The notes below the pieces were generated by a model. That model saw only the letters and a list, made by a program, of their open reading frames with translations. It searched no databases and was not told the origin of the DNA. A program made the position numbers and the translations under genes. This document shows, in pieces, positions 27,115 to 36,271 of a stretch of 63,135 nucleotides of DNA. The stretch comes from Flavobacteria bacterium GWA2_35_26 (GTDB taxonomy: Bacteria > Bacteroidota > Bacteroidia > Flavobacteriales > Flavobacteriaceae), in the NCBI GenBank assembly GCA_001800905.1, contig MGWH01000005.1, positions 120,303 through 183,437 of the forward strand, written 5' to 3'. The first letter of the stretch is position 1. Each line of letters starts with the position of its first letter.

Positions 27115-27851
27115 TTAAATTTTATTAATGAATTTACAACGCGGATATGATGTACATCCAAGGAATTCCCCATATTCCCCATTTCTTAAAACTAATCTCC
27201 CACCACATTGAGGACATTTATTATCTTGAATGTCGCTTTTTCTTCTTTGGATTAATTTTTTTATTGATTTTATATGTTCAGTTTTGTCGTAAGTATCAAC
27301 TAAATTAGCATCATTTATTATTTTATAAATATCTTCTTTCTCTCTTTTCTCTATATTTATTTCATTATACTTTTTTATCGTATGGATAAGTTGCCGAGAA
27401 TTTATTATGTCATGAGTTGTTTTTACTTTAATATCTGATTTTGATAAAAAAACAACAATAGGGATGTAATTTATTGAAGGATATTTACTTAGATAAGTTT
27501 TTAAAACATTTATATGTCCCAAATTTTGTTTTATGGGATTATAAAATCTCTTTTTTCTTTTGAATAACACTTGTGTCCAATGCTCTGATTTTTCGTTGCC
27601 AACAATCCAACCTTTGTAGTTTTTGTTTCAATAACAAATATTCCAAAATCAGAAATCACAACATGATCAATTTGGGAGGTTTTTGTATCTCTTTTTAGTA
27701 CAATATTATTAATGACACTGTATTTGGATTTATCTAATAAATATAAGATTGAAGAAATACTTTTTTCACCAATTATGCCTTTAATTTTAGGGCTGTATAA
27801 TTTCCAAAATATTATAATTATTATGGAAACTATTAAAATAAAATAAATCAA
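27115..27851 (-). pseudogene. NERD domain / zinc-ribbon protein, single-base frameshift
   Basis: Two overlapping frames together encode one recognisable protein. The upstream part (from 27851) has a membrane helix (about residues 2-17) and the beginning of a NERD nuclease-related domain (GEKSISSILYLL, DHVVISDFGIFVIETK). The downstream part has the rest of NERD (VLFKRKKRFYNPIKQN) and a C-terminal topoisomerase-type zinc ribbon with four Cys (CPQCGGRLVLRNG, GCTSYPRCKF). The break is at the five-T run 27620-27624 (five As on the coding strand). One extra A restores NYKGWIVGNEKSEHWTQ, a normal NERD core, and gives 245 residues. Either a true slip mutation or a base-call error. Confidence 0.85.
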
Positions 27852-28037
27852 ATTTTTATCAGAATAAAATTAAACCTAAGCTTGCTAAAATAGTTTTAGG
27901 CTCTTAATGTTATTTCAAAAATAAAAAAATTACTTAACAAATCATTATTTCATCATCAAAGTCTTAAAGGAAAAATCTGAATAAAAGCGAAACAAAATGT
28001 CAACTTGTCAGCCATTTTTACGTCAGAGACGCTAAAA

Positions 28038-28081
28038 ACTGACAATTTAAATACTGTCAGTGCCTTGGCACAAAGATTGAC
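28038..28081 (+). promoter_or_regulatory. dnaK upstream dyad and sigma-54-like element
   Basis: Inverted repeat ACTGACA (28038-28044)/TGTCAGT (28055-28061), directly followed by TGGCAC-N5-TTGAC (28066-28081). The GG and GA doublets are 10 bases apart, as in the -24/-12 promoter TGGCAC-N5-TTGC, with one departure (GA for GC). A further TTGTCAG half-site lies at 28005-28011. The ATG is 55 bases downstream. What recognises these elements is unknown. Confidence 0.5.
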
Positions 28082-28135
28082 TTGTCGACAGCGAGTGATT
28101 AAAATGAATATCAAATTAAATTAAATATAATCAAA

Positions 28136-30022
28136 ATGGGTAAAATCATCGGAATTGATTTAGGTACAACCAACTCTTGTGTTTCTGTAATGGAAGGTAA
28201 CGAGGCAGTGGTAATCCCTAATGCGGAAGGAAAAAGAACAACTCCTTCTATTATCGCTTTTGTTGAAGGCGGAGAAATTAAAGTAGGAGATCCTGCAAAA
28301 AGACAAGCGGTAACAAATCCTACCAAAACTATTGCTTCTATTAAACGTTTTATGGGACAATCTTATTCTGAAACTACTTCAGAAGCAAAAAGAGTTCCTT
28401 ACTCAGTAGTAAAAGGAGACAACAATACACCACGTGTGGATATTGACGGTCGTTTATACACTGCTCAAGAATTGTCAGCTATGACACTTCAAAAAATGAA
28501 AAAAACAGCTGAAGACTATTTAGGTCAAACAGTTACTGAAGCAGTTATTACTGTTCCAGCTTATTTTAACGATGCACAACGTCAAGCTACGAAAGAAGCA
28601 GGTGAAATTGCTGGTTTGAAAGTAATGCGTATTATCAACGAACCAACAGCTGCAGCTTTAGCTTACGGTTTGGATAAAAAAGGACAAGATCAAAAAATTG
28701 CAGTGTACGATTTAGGTGGAGGTACTTTTGATATTTCTATCTTGGAATTAGGAGATGGAGTTTTTGAAGTATTGTCTACAAATGGAGATACTCACTTAGG
28801 TGGAGATGACTTTGACCAAACTATCATTGACTGGTTGGCAGATGAATTCAAAGCAGAAGAAGGAATTGACTTGCGTTTAGACCCAATGTCATTACAACGT
28901 ATCAAAGAAGCAGCTGAAAAAGCTAAAATTGAGTTGTCATCTTCAGCTGAAACTGAAATCAACTTACCATACGTTACTGCTACAGCTTCAGGACCAAAGC
29001 ACTTAGTTAAAAAATTAACAAGAGCACAATTCGAAAAATTGTCTGATACTTTAGTAAAACGTTCTATGGAGCCAGTTGCTAAAGCATTAAAAGATGCAGG
29101 TTTAGCTACATCTGATATTGACGAAGTAATCTTAGTAGGAGGTTCTACTCGTATGCCAAGAATTGCTGACGAGGTAGAAAAATTCTTCGGTAAAAAAGCA
29201 TCTAAAGGGGTTAACCCTGATGAGGTGGTTGCTATTGGAGCTGCTATTCAAGGTGGAGTTTTATCTGGAGATGTAAAAGATGTATTGTTACTTGACGTAA
29301 CACCTCTTTCTTTAGGTATCGAAACTATGGGTGGTGTAATGACTACATTAATTGAGTCTAACACAACTATTCCAACTAAAAAATCGCAAATTTTCTCTAC
29401 GGCTGCTGATTCTCAACCAACTGTTGAATTACACGTTCTTCAAGGTGCTAGAGCAATGGCTGCTGACAACAAAACGATTGGACGTTTCAACTTGGATGGT
29501 ATACCACCAGCACCAAGAGGAGTTCCTCAAATTGAAGTAACTTTTGATATTGATGCTAATGGTATCATCAAAGTTTCTGCTACTGACAAAGGAACTGGAA
29601 AATCACATGATATTCGTATCGAAGCTTCTTCTGGATTAACAGCTGAAGAAATCGAGAAAATGAAAAAAGATGCTGAAGCTAATGCTGAGTCTGATAAAGC
29701 AGCAAGAGAAAAAGCAGAAAAATTGAACGAAGCAGACGGAATGATCTTCCAAACTGAAAGTCAATTGAAAGAATTGGGTGATAAATTATCTGATGACAAC
29801 AAAGTGGCTATCGAGTATGCTTTAACTGAATTGAGAATGGCTCACCAATCTCAAGACATTGCAGCGATTCAAACTGCTTTGGACAACATCAATGCAGCTT
29901 GGAAAAAAGCTACTGAAGCGATGTATGCTCAAGGAGAACAAGGTCAAGCAGATGCACAACCTCAAGGAGATGCGCAATCAGGTGACAATGTTGAAGACGT
30001 TGACTTCGAAGAAGTGAAATAA
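28136..30022 (+). CDS. dnaK: Molecular chaperone DnaK (Hsp70)
   Basis: ATP-dependent chaperone of 628 aa, normal length. The N-terminal ATPase domain (1-380) carries [11 protein letters not shown], the phosphate-2 motif [13 protein letters not shown] and [10 protein letters not shown]. The linker [16 protein letters not shown] leads into the substrate-binding domain. The C-terminal lid ends in the acidic tail DVDFEEVK. It is monocistronic in this window: grpE and dnaJ are not adjacent, and a strong terminator follows. Codon choice is more biased than in neighbouring genes (for instance frequent GTA, CGT and ACT), fitting high expression. The upstream region has unusual promoter elements. Confidence 0.98.
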   Translation: MGKIIGIDLGTTNSCVSVMEGNEAVVIPNAEGKRTTPSIIAFVEGGEIKVGDPAKRQAVTNPTKTIASIKRFMGQSYSETTSEAKRVPYSVVKGDNNTPRVDIDGRLYTAQELSAMTLQKMKKTAEDYLGQTVTEAVITVPAYFNDAQRQATKEAGEIAGLKVMRIINEPTAAALAYGLDKKGQDQKIAVYDLGGGTFDISILELGDGVFEVLSTNGDTHLGGDDFDQTIIDWLADEFKAEEGIDLRLDPMSLQRIKEAAEKAKIELSSSAETEINLPYVTATASGPKHLVKKLTRAQFEKLSDTLVKRSMEPVAKALKDAGLATSDIDEVILVGGSTRMPRIADEVEKFFGKKASKGVNPDEVVAIGAAIQGGVLSGDVKDVLLLDVTPLSLGIETMGGVMTTLIESNTTIPTKKSQIFSTAADSQPTVELHVLQGARAMAADNKTIGRFNLDGIPPAPRGVPQIEVTFDIDANGIIKVSATDKGTGKSHDIRIEASSGLTAEEIEKMKKDAEANAESDKAAREKAEKLNEADGMIFQTESQLKELGDKLSDDNKVAIEYALTELRMAHQSQDIAAIQTALDNINAAWKKATEAMYAQGEQGQADAQPQGDAQSGDNVEDVDFEEVK

Positions 30023-30044
30023 TTATTATTTCATTTATATAAAC

Positions 30045-30077
30045 AAAAAACCGAGCTAGAAATAGCTCGGTTTTTTT
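30045..30077. terminator. dnaK terminator (bidirectional)
   Basis: Stem ACCGAGCTA/TAGCTCGGT with GAAA loop, flanked by an A run and a T run, so it can also stop the convergent metalloprotease transcript. Confidence 0.9.
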
Positions 30078-30113
30078 ATTGAATATGATCCGACTTTTGC
30101 AAGCCGGATTTTA

Positions 30114-32675
30114 TTATTTTGGATCTAAAGCAGTATCAATTCTAGCTACTAAATCCAATAAGTGTAATTTACTTAATCGGTCAGTTGCACGAGCAGCAGC
30201 TGCTTTTGCATTTGATTTCAAACTAACTAATTGTCCTCTAGCAATAGAAGGTAAATCGGTTTGGTTTAAGTTAACTGTTCTAGTGTTAAAACCATAAGTT
30301 ACTCCTACAGGTACTGAACGAACAGCAGTAGAACCCGGTTTTAATAATCCAGTTACTTTATCAACAAATACTTTTTGAAGATTTCTTCTGTAAATATCGA
30401 TTGGTTTATTGGATTTTAATTCAGCAAAAATTCCGTTACGTACATCGGTCATTAATTCATCTACAGTATAGTTGTTTTTATTGATAGACGAACCTTCAAA
30501 CAAACGCACCATTCGGTCTCCAGCTAATAAATTACTTAAAGTTGATTCTTGCATCGCTTTAATCGCTTCCACACCGTTGTCTGGGTTGATTTTTGCTAAA
30601 ACACTTTGATTCATTAACCATTTAGGTGTAGCAAACAATTGTGTGTTTAAGAAGCTAACAGCTTCTTTTTGAATGCTTCTTGGAACTACTTCAAATTGGT
30701 TTCCACCCATATCATAGGTTTTTGGAGTATCATATATTCCACCAACATTTTTAGTAACATGACCTAAATAACGTCTGAATTGGCCTGTAAGAGCAGAGTA
30801 CAATTCGTCTAATTCTGCATAGCTTTCTCCTTTTTCAGAACTCCATTTTAATAAATTAGGGAGAATACGTTGCAAGTTTTTGATACCGTAAGCAGAAGCT
30901 TTCATAGCATTGTCTCCAATATCTTCTGTTTGGTATCTTGGATCGTAAGGACTAGATTCGGTACCAAACCAAAGGCGACGATTTTTGTAAGCTTCTTTGG
31001 TCATTTCATTCAAGATAGCTTTCTCTTCTTTGTCTGTTTTGGCATCTTCAAAATAAGAGTACCCCCATTTAATAGCCCATTTGTCATAATCTCCAATTTT
31101 TGGGAACAAATGTTTTACACCATCTTCAGGTTGGGCAACATAATTGAAACGTGCATAATCCATGATAGAAGATGTGTGTCCATTTTTCTCTTGGAAGGCA
31201 GCATCTCTTAATTTCTCCACCGGAGTAGCAGAACTAGCTCCCATATTATGACGTAATCCTAAAGTATGACCCACTTCGTGAGAAGATACAAAACGAATTA
31301 ATTCGCCCATTAAATTATCGTCAAATTGTTTTTTTCTAGCAGCAGGATCAACTGCAGCAGTTTGAATTAAATACCAGTTGCGCAACAAACTCATGATGTT
31401 GTGGTACCAACCAATATGACTTTCTAAAATTTCTCCTGTTCTAGGATCGTGAACGTTAGGTCCATACGCATTTTGAATTTCGGCAGCAAAATAACGCAAT
31501 ACAGAAAAACGGGCATCTTCCAAACTCATTGTTGGGTCGTTTTCTGGCCAATATTCACCACGGATAGCATTTTTCCAACCTGCACTTTCAAAGGCTACTT
31601 GCCAATCGTCAATACCTTGTTTGATGTATTTTTTCCATTTGTCTGGCGTAGCAGGATCAATGTAATATACAATCGGTTTAGCCGGTTCAATCAATTCACC
31701 TCTTTTTTGTTTGGCAGCATCTTCTTTTGATTTCGGTTCTAAACGCCATCTAACCGCAAAAACTTCAGTATCTGATTTGTGTGATTCTTCTTCAAAAACT
31801 CCATATTGGTTTGCAAAATAACCTACACGTGCATCAAATGTTCTTTTACGCATAGGATTTTTTGGCAAAGCAATCATAGAAGTATTTAATTCTACAGTTA
31901 AAAATCCTGAATCTAAACCAGCGGGTAAATTAGTACCAATTCTTGGTGCAGGATTCAAAGAGATCAATGCAGGAACAGTAGAATAGGTTTTTACCGTTCT
32001 AATTTCAGTATTGATTGGGAAACTGCTTATTTTTTGGATAAATGATTTTTCTTTTTGGAATGCCTGAATACTTAAGGTTTGTTTTTTCACTGGGTCTAAT
32101 GAAAACGTTTGTACATCTCCATCAAAAGTTGGTGTCATGTCAATTACATAACCTGATTCTTTTCCATCTTTATCTTTTTTGATTGCCAAAATTTCGTAAT
32201 TGCCAATAATAGGATTCGCAGAGGAATTTTTTACTGCTTGCGCCAATGGTTTATCTCCGTCTGGCGACATGATTACATAACTAATTGAACGTAATAACAA
32301 GGTGTTGTTCAATCCTTTTTCAAATTGAATTACTTGTCTGTTCACTTCTTCACCACCAAAAATTCCACCTCCAGCTGGAGTCTTAGAAAATCGTGTAATG
32401 GTCATAATTTCAGTATCTAGTAAAGAAGCTGGGATTTCAAAAAGGTATTTGGCATCCATTTTATGAATGTCAATTAACCCTTTTTGGGTAACGGCCGTAG
32501 TGTCAATTACTTTATTGTACGGTTTAGGCCCTTTTTTAGCCTCAGGTTTTGGGGTTTCTGAAGCTGTAATTGCAGGTTTAGCTGCATCTTTCTTTTTCTT
32601 AGTTTGACTGATTGCTCCTTGGCTAAAACAGACAAGAAAACTGGCAATAATTAAACTGGATTTTAGTTGTACCAT
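30114..32675 (-). CDS. Secreted zinc-dependent metalloprotease (DUF5117/DUF5118 type)
   Basis: Large exported protein of 853 aa with signal peptide (about 1-23). The zinc site HEVGHTLGLRHN lies near residue 470 and is the extended metzincin motif HExxHxxGxxH; a downstream SIMDYARF Met-turn fits the same clan. Around it are the segments found in the flavobacterial DUF5117 (N-terminal) and DUF5118 families. A Lys/Pro-rich stretch (about 25-55) follows the signal. No sorting domain is recognised at the C-terminus. Likely periplasmic or outer-membrane-associated protein degradation; natural substrate unknown. It converges with dnaK. Confidence 0.87.
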   Translation of the reverse strand: MVQLKSSLIIASFLVCFSQGAISQTKKKKDAAKPAITASETPKPEAKKGPKPYNKVIDTTAVTQKGLIDIHKMDAKYLFEIPASLLDTEIMTITRFSKTPAGGGIFGGEEVNRQVIQFEKGLNNTLLLRSISYVIMSPDGDKPLAQAVKNSSANPIIGNYEILAIKKDKDGKESGYVIDMTPTFDGDVQTFSLDPVKKQTLSIQAFQKEKSFIQKISSFPINTEIRTVKTYSTVPALISLNPAPRIGTNLPAGLDSGFLTVELNTSMIALPKNPMRKRTFDARVGYFANQYGVFEEESHKSDTEVFAVRWRLEPKSKEDAAKQKRGELIEPAKPIVYYIDPATPDKWKKYIKQGIDDWQVAFESAGWKNAIRGEYWPENDPTMSLEDARFSVLRYFAAEIQNAYGPNVHDPRTGEILESHIGWYHNIMSLLRNWYLIQTAAVDPAARKKQFDDNLMGELIRFVSSHEVGHTLGLRHNMGASSATPVEKLRDAAFQEKNGHTSSIMDYARFNYVAQPEDGVKHLFPKIGDYDKWAIKWGYSYFEDAKTDKEEKAILNEMTKEAYKNRRLWFGTESSPYDPRYQTEDIGDNAMKASAYGIKNLQRILPNLLKWSSEKGESYAELDELYSALTGQFRRYLGHVTKNVGGIYDTPKTYDMGGNQFEVVPRSIQKEAVSFLNTQLFATPKWLMNQSVLAKINPDNGVEAIKAMQESTLSNLLAGDRMVRLFEGSSINKNNYTVDELMTDVRNGIFAELKSNKPIDIYRRNLQKVFVDKVTGLLKPGSTAVRSVPVGVTYGFNTRTVNLNQTDLPSIARGQLVSLKSNAKAAAARATDRLSKLHLLDLVARIDTALDPK

Positions 32676-32884
32676 TTAAATTCTCTTTTTAAATTAATAT
32701 TTAGTTTTTGGTAGAATAAGGTGATAATTTATCGTAAACATACTACGAATATTCAAATCTATTGCTTTATTTTTAAAAAAACGACATGAATTTTATTTTT
32801 TGTTTCAATAGTACCTATTGGCACTAAGGCTTATTTTATTTCAAAAATATGACTCATCTCATAAAGTTAGAGTTTATTTCTACC

Positions 32885-32933
32885 TATTTTTGTAATGGTA
32901 TTGGTACTATTTGGTTTGACAAAAGGTACTATT
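32885..32933 (+). promoter_or_regulatory. corA promoter and GGTACTATT repeats
   Basis: TATTTTTG (32885-32892) is an exact -7 match. Downstream are two direct copies of GGTACTATT at 32903-32911 and 32925-32933 (22-base period, two helical turns), and an inverted copy AATAGTACC at 32807-32815. The remaining intergenic DNA (32676-32884) is AT-rich with nothing else recognised. Confidence 0.4.
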
Positions 32934-32947
32934 AATGAATTTTGTTT

Positions 32948-34018
32948 ATGAGAAAAATTAAATATAAAAAAGGACGAAAAGTACAGCCTTTGCATTTAGA
33001 ATATACAGGTATTCATAAAGACAGCGAATCGGAAATGCAATTGTTTGTTTATGATGATTTGACTTTGACAGAATTCGAAAAAATAAATGTAGCTGACTTT
33101 GACGAAAGTATAGCCATTCAAAAAACAAATTGGCTCAACCTTCATGGTTTGAATGATCCGAAATTGATTACTGCTCTTGGGGATTATTTTAGCATTGATA
33201 GTTATCTGATGGCTGATATTTTAAATACTACTAAACGAACTAAATTAGAAGAGCAACAAGAGGTTTTGTTCTTTAATATTAAATCCCTTTTACCTAAAGA
33301 AAATTCAGACACGATTCAAACGGAGCAAATTAGTTTCTTAATCAAAGAAGGGGTTTTGATTTCATTTCAAGAAAAGCGAAGTGATTTCTTTACGCACATT
33401 CGTGAGCGAATACGAACTCATACAGGAATTGTGAGAACTAAGAAAGCAGATTATCTTTTGTATATTTTATTGGATGCCGTAATGGAAAACTTCTACATTA
33501 CCTTAGAACATGAGGAAGACAAAGTAGAAGAGTTGATTAATTTATCTAAGAACAGTGACAATCCCATTATTTTGGAACGTATTGAAAAACACAGAGACAA
33601 TTTTAATTTATTAAAACGTTCTATTATTCCACTTCGAGATTCGCTTTACGATATTAAAAGTATTAAAGACGATAACGTATTCAACTTAATTGAAAATGAT
33701 AATTTTAGTTTTTTTGCACGATTGTATCAAAAAAGCTTGGAACTTTTGGAACAAATTGAATCGGATACAGGTGCTTTAGATAGTGCTTCTAATTTCTTTT
33801 TCTCGGCACAAACGCATAAGATGAATGAGATTATGAAAACCTTGACTATCGTGTCGGCTATTTTCATTCCCTTAACTTTTATTGTAGGTGTTTACGGAAT
33901 GAATTTCGAATTCATGCCCGAGTTACATTATCCTTATGGCTATCATACCGTTATTGGAGTGATGGTGTTAATAGGAATTGCCATGTTGTTGTATTTCAAA
34001 AAAAGAAGGTGGTTTTAA
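32948..34018 (+). CDS. corA: CorA family magnesium/cobalt transporter
   Basis: Divalent-cation channel of 356 aa. A long cytoplasmic N-terminal domain (about 1-290) rich in acidic and helical segments is followed by two membrane helices; the first ends in the signature VYGMNF (pore-entry Gly-Met-Asn) and the second ends with the basic tail KKRRWF. The ATG at 32948 is used rather than the in-frame TTG six bases earlier. Monocistronic. Candidate regulatory repeats lie in the leader. Confidence 0.94.
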   Translation: MRKIKYKKGRKVQPLHLEYTGIHKDSESEMQLFVYDDLTLTEFEKINVADFDESIAIQKTNWLNLHGLNDPKLITALGDYFSIDSYLMADILNTTKRTKLEEQQEVLFFNIKSLLPKENSDTIQTEQISFLIKEGVLISFQEKRSDFFTHIRERIRTHTGIVRTKKADYLLYILLDAVMENFYITLEHEEDKVEELINLSKNSDNPIILERIEKHRDNFNLLKRSIIPLRDSLYDIKSIKDDNVFNLIENDNFSFFARLYQKSLELLEQIESDTGALDSASNFFFSAQTHKMNEIMKTLTIVSAIFIPLTFIVGVYGMNFEFMPELHYPYGYHTVIGVMVLIGIAMLLYFKKRRWF

Positions 34019-34072
34019 TCCCTTTATCTATCTAATAATTCAAGTATATTCGCATTCTTAAATTTATAAAAA

Positions 34073-36172
34073 ATGAAACAGTTATTTTCTTTATTGATCG
34101 TATTTTCTTTTGGATTCACTCAGGCACAAACTGTGAGTTCTCCTTCTGGTAAAATCACCCTTTCTTTTCAATTATCCTCCTCTGGACAACCAACTTATTC
34201 GGTAAATTATAAAATGAAGTCAGTTGTTGTATCGAGTGATTTAGGAATCCAATTAAAAGATAAGCCTGCATTGAATACTAACTTTGAGATTCAAACCTCA
34301 AAAAATAAAACCTTCAATGAAACGTGGAAACCGGTATTGGGGGAACAGACTTCGATTGTCAATCATTACAACGAATTGGTCGTGGCATTAATCCAAAAAG
34401 GAACCAATATAAAAGTGAATTTAGTTTTTAGAGCTTTTGATGAAGGGGTAGCATTTCGCTATGATTTTCCAAAACAAAAAGAACTGAATTATTTCATCAT
34501 TTCAAATGAAGACACTCAATTCAATTTGACTGAAAATAATAAAGTATTCTGGCTACCAGGTGATTTTGATAGTAACGAATACGAATATAACGAAACTCAG
34601 TTTTCGGATATAGATAATTCAAAGATCAATATGAATAATGGTATTGGTGTGAAATCCATTCCAGGGAAATATACCGTTCAAACGCCTTTAATGATGAAGT
34701 CACCATCGGGCTTATATGTCAATATTTTTGAAGCAGCGGTTGTGAACTATCCTGTAATGCATTTGAAAGCGGATGTATCTAGTTACAAATTAAAATCAGA
34801 ATTAGTTCCAAATGCAATTGGTGATAAAGCTTATTTGCAAACGCCTTGTGTCTCGCCATGGCGAACTATTATGATTAGTGATGATGCTAGAGATATTGTA
34901 GCTTCTAAAATGATTTTGAACTTGAACGAGCCTTCTAAATTGGAAGATACTTCTTGGATAAAACCGATGAAGTATGTCGGTATTTGGTGGGAAATGCACG
35001 TGGGTAATTCTACTTGGGATTATGCGGGTTCTCAAAACGCTACTACTGATTTTGGAACAAAACTAGCCTCTACAGGGCGACACGGAGCAACTACTACCAA
35101 CACGAAACGCTATATTGATTTTGCGGCTAAACATGGTTTTGATGGAGTATTGGTAGAAGGTTGGAATGAAGGCTGGGAAGATTGGTCAGGCAATTGGAAA
35201 GAAGAAGTTTTTGACTTTGTAACACCCTATCCTGATTTTGACATTGCGGCGATTTCGGCTTACGCCAAAGAAAAAAATGTAAAAATGATTATGCACCACG
35301 AAACGTCTGGTTCGGTAGCAAATTATGAAAGACGCTTAGATCGTGCTTTCGAGAACATGGTAAAATACAACTATCCTGCTGTTAAAACGGGTTATGTTGG
35401 GAAAATTATTCCGCGTGGCGAAATGCATGATGGACAAACCATGGTGAATCATTTTGCGCATGTGGTAAAACGTGCAGCAGATTATAAATTAATGGTTAAT
35501 TCTCATGAATCATCACATCCAACAGGTTTAGGAAGAACCTATCCTAATTATGTAGCCGCTGAGGCAGCACGTGGAAACGAATTTAATGCTTGGAGTATAG
35601 GAAATCCGCCGATGCACGAAACGATTTTACCGTTTACCCGTCAATTGGGAGGACCTATGGATTATACACCAGGAATTTTCGAAATTAAAATGAGTCATTA
35701 CGACAAGAAGAAAACAGAGCAAGTGCAGACTACTTTGGCAAAACAGTTGGCCTTGTATGTAACAATGTATTCTCCCATTCAAATGGCCGCTGATTTGCCA
35801 GAGAATTATGAAAAATATTCGGATGCTTTTCAATTTATTAAAGATGTGGCTTTAGATTGGGAAGACAGTAAGTATTTGCAAGCTGAGCCAGGTGATTATT
35901 TGACTGTCGCTAGGAAAGCAAAAGGCAAACAATCTTGGTTTTTAGGAGCCATCACCGATGAAAATGCTAGAAAAACCGAAATCAAATTGGACTTTCTAAC
36001 AAAAGGAAAAAAATACAAAGCCATTATTTACGAAGACGCTAAAGATGCCGATTGGAAAATGAATCCAAAAGCCTACTCAATACGAAGTGTAGTGGTAACC
36101 AATGCTTCAAAAATCAAATTGAATTTAGCCCCAGGGGGTGGAACGGCAATTAGTTTTGAACCCATCAATTAA
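34073..36172 (+). CDS. Glycoside hydrolase family 97 (SusB-like alpha-glucosidase)
   Basis: Exported glycosidase of 699 aa with a signal peptide (about 1-19). N-terminal beta-sandwich (to about 280), central TIM barrel (VGIWWEMHVG to about 560) and C-terminal beta domain. Glutamates of the inverting SusB subgroup appear to be present in MMHHE-TSG-like (KMIMHHETSG) and VNSHESSHPTG; the retaining subgroup uses an Asp instead, so an inverting alpha-glucosidase is favoured. Conserved WNEGWEDW is a hallmark of the family. No SusC/SusD pair is next to it, so it is not part of a classical polysaccharide utilization locus here. A terminator follows. Confidence 0.92.
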   Translation: MKQLFSLLIVFSFGFTQAQTVSSPSGKITLSFQLSSSGQPTYSVNYKMKSVVVSSDLGIQLKDKPALNTNFEIQTSKNKTFNETWKPVLGEQTSIVNHYNELVVALIQKGTNIKVNLVFRAFDEGVAFRYDFPKQKELNYFIISNEDTQFNLTENNKVFWLPGDFDSNEYEYNETQFSDIDNSKINMNNGIGVKSIPGKYTVQTPLMMKSPSGLYVNIFEAAVVNYPVMHLKADVSSYKLKSELVPNAIGDKAYLQTPCVSPWRTIMISDDARDIVASKMILNLNEPSKLEDTSWIKPMKYVGIWWEMHVGNSTWDYAGSQNATTDFGTKLASTGRHGATTTNTKRYIDFAAKHGFDGVLVEGWNEGWEDWSGNWKEEVFDFVTPYPDFDIAAISAYAKEKNVKMIMHHETSGSVANYERRLDRAFENMVKYNYPAVKTGYVGKIIPRGEMHDGQTMVNHFAHVVKRAADYKLMVNSHESSHPTGLGRTYPNYVAAEAARGNEFNAWSIGNPPMHETILPFTRQLGGPMDYTPGIFEIKMSHYDKKKTEQVQTTLAKQLALYVTMYSPIQMAADLPENYEKYSDAFQFIKDVALDWEDSKYLQAEPGDYLTVARKAKGKQSWFLGAITDENARKTEIKLDFLTKGKKYKAIIYEDAKDADWKMNPKAYSIRSVVVTNASKIKLNLAPGGGTAISFEPIN

Positions 36173-36177
36173 TTATT

Positions 36178-36208
36178 CAAACCTGCTTTTTATAAGCAGG
36201 TTTTTTTA
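36178..36208 (+). terminator. GH97 gene terminator
   Basis: Stem AACCTGCTT/AAGCAGGTT with five-base loop, then a run of Ts. Confidence 0.88.
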
Positions 36209-36271
36209 TACCATTAATTCTCATTTATTTAAAAAGAATTCCGAAATTGCCCTTCAATAAATCGACCACTT

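Noticed and set aside
27531..27851. NERD N-terminal half as a gene of its own
   Set aside because: The tail after the A5 run is out-of-frame sequence; the two halves join into one NERD protein with one base added.
30088..30109. Second hairpin (ATCCG/CGGAT) after dnaK as terminator of the metalloprotease gene
   Set aside because: Mismatched stem and no T run on the minus strand; the neighbouring bidirectional terminator suffices.
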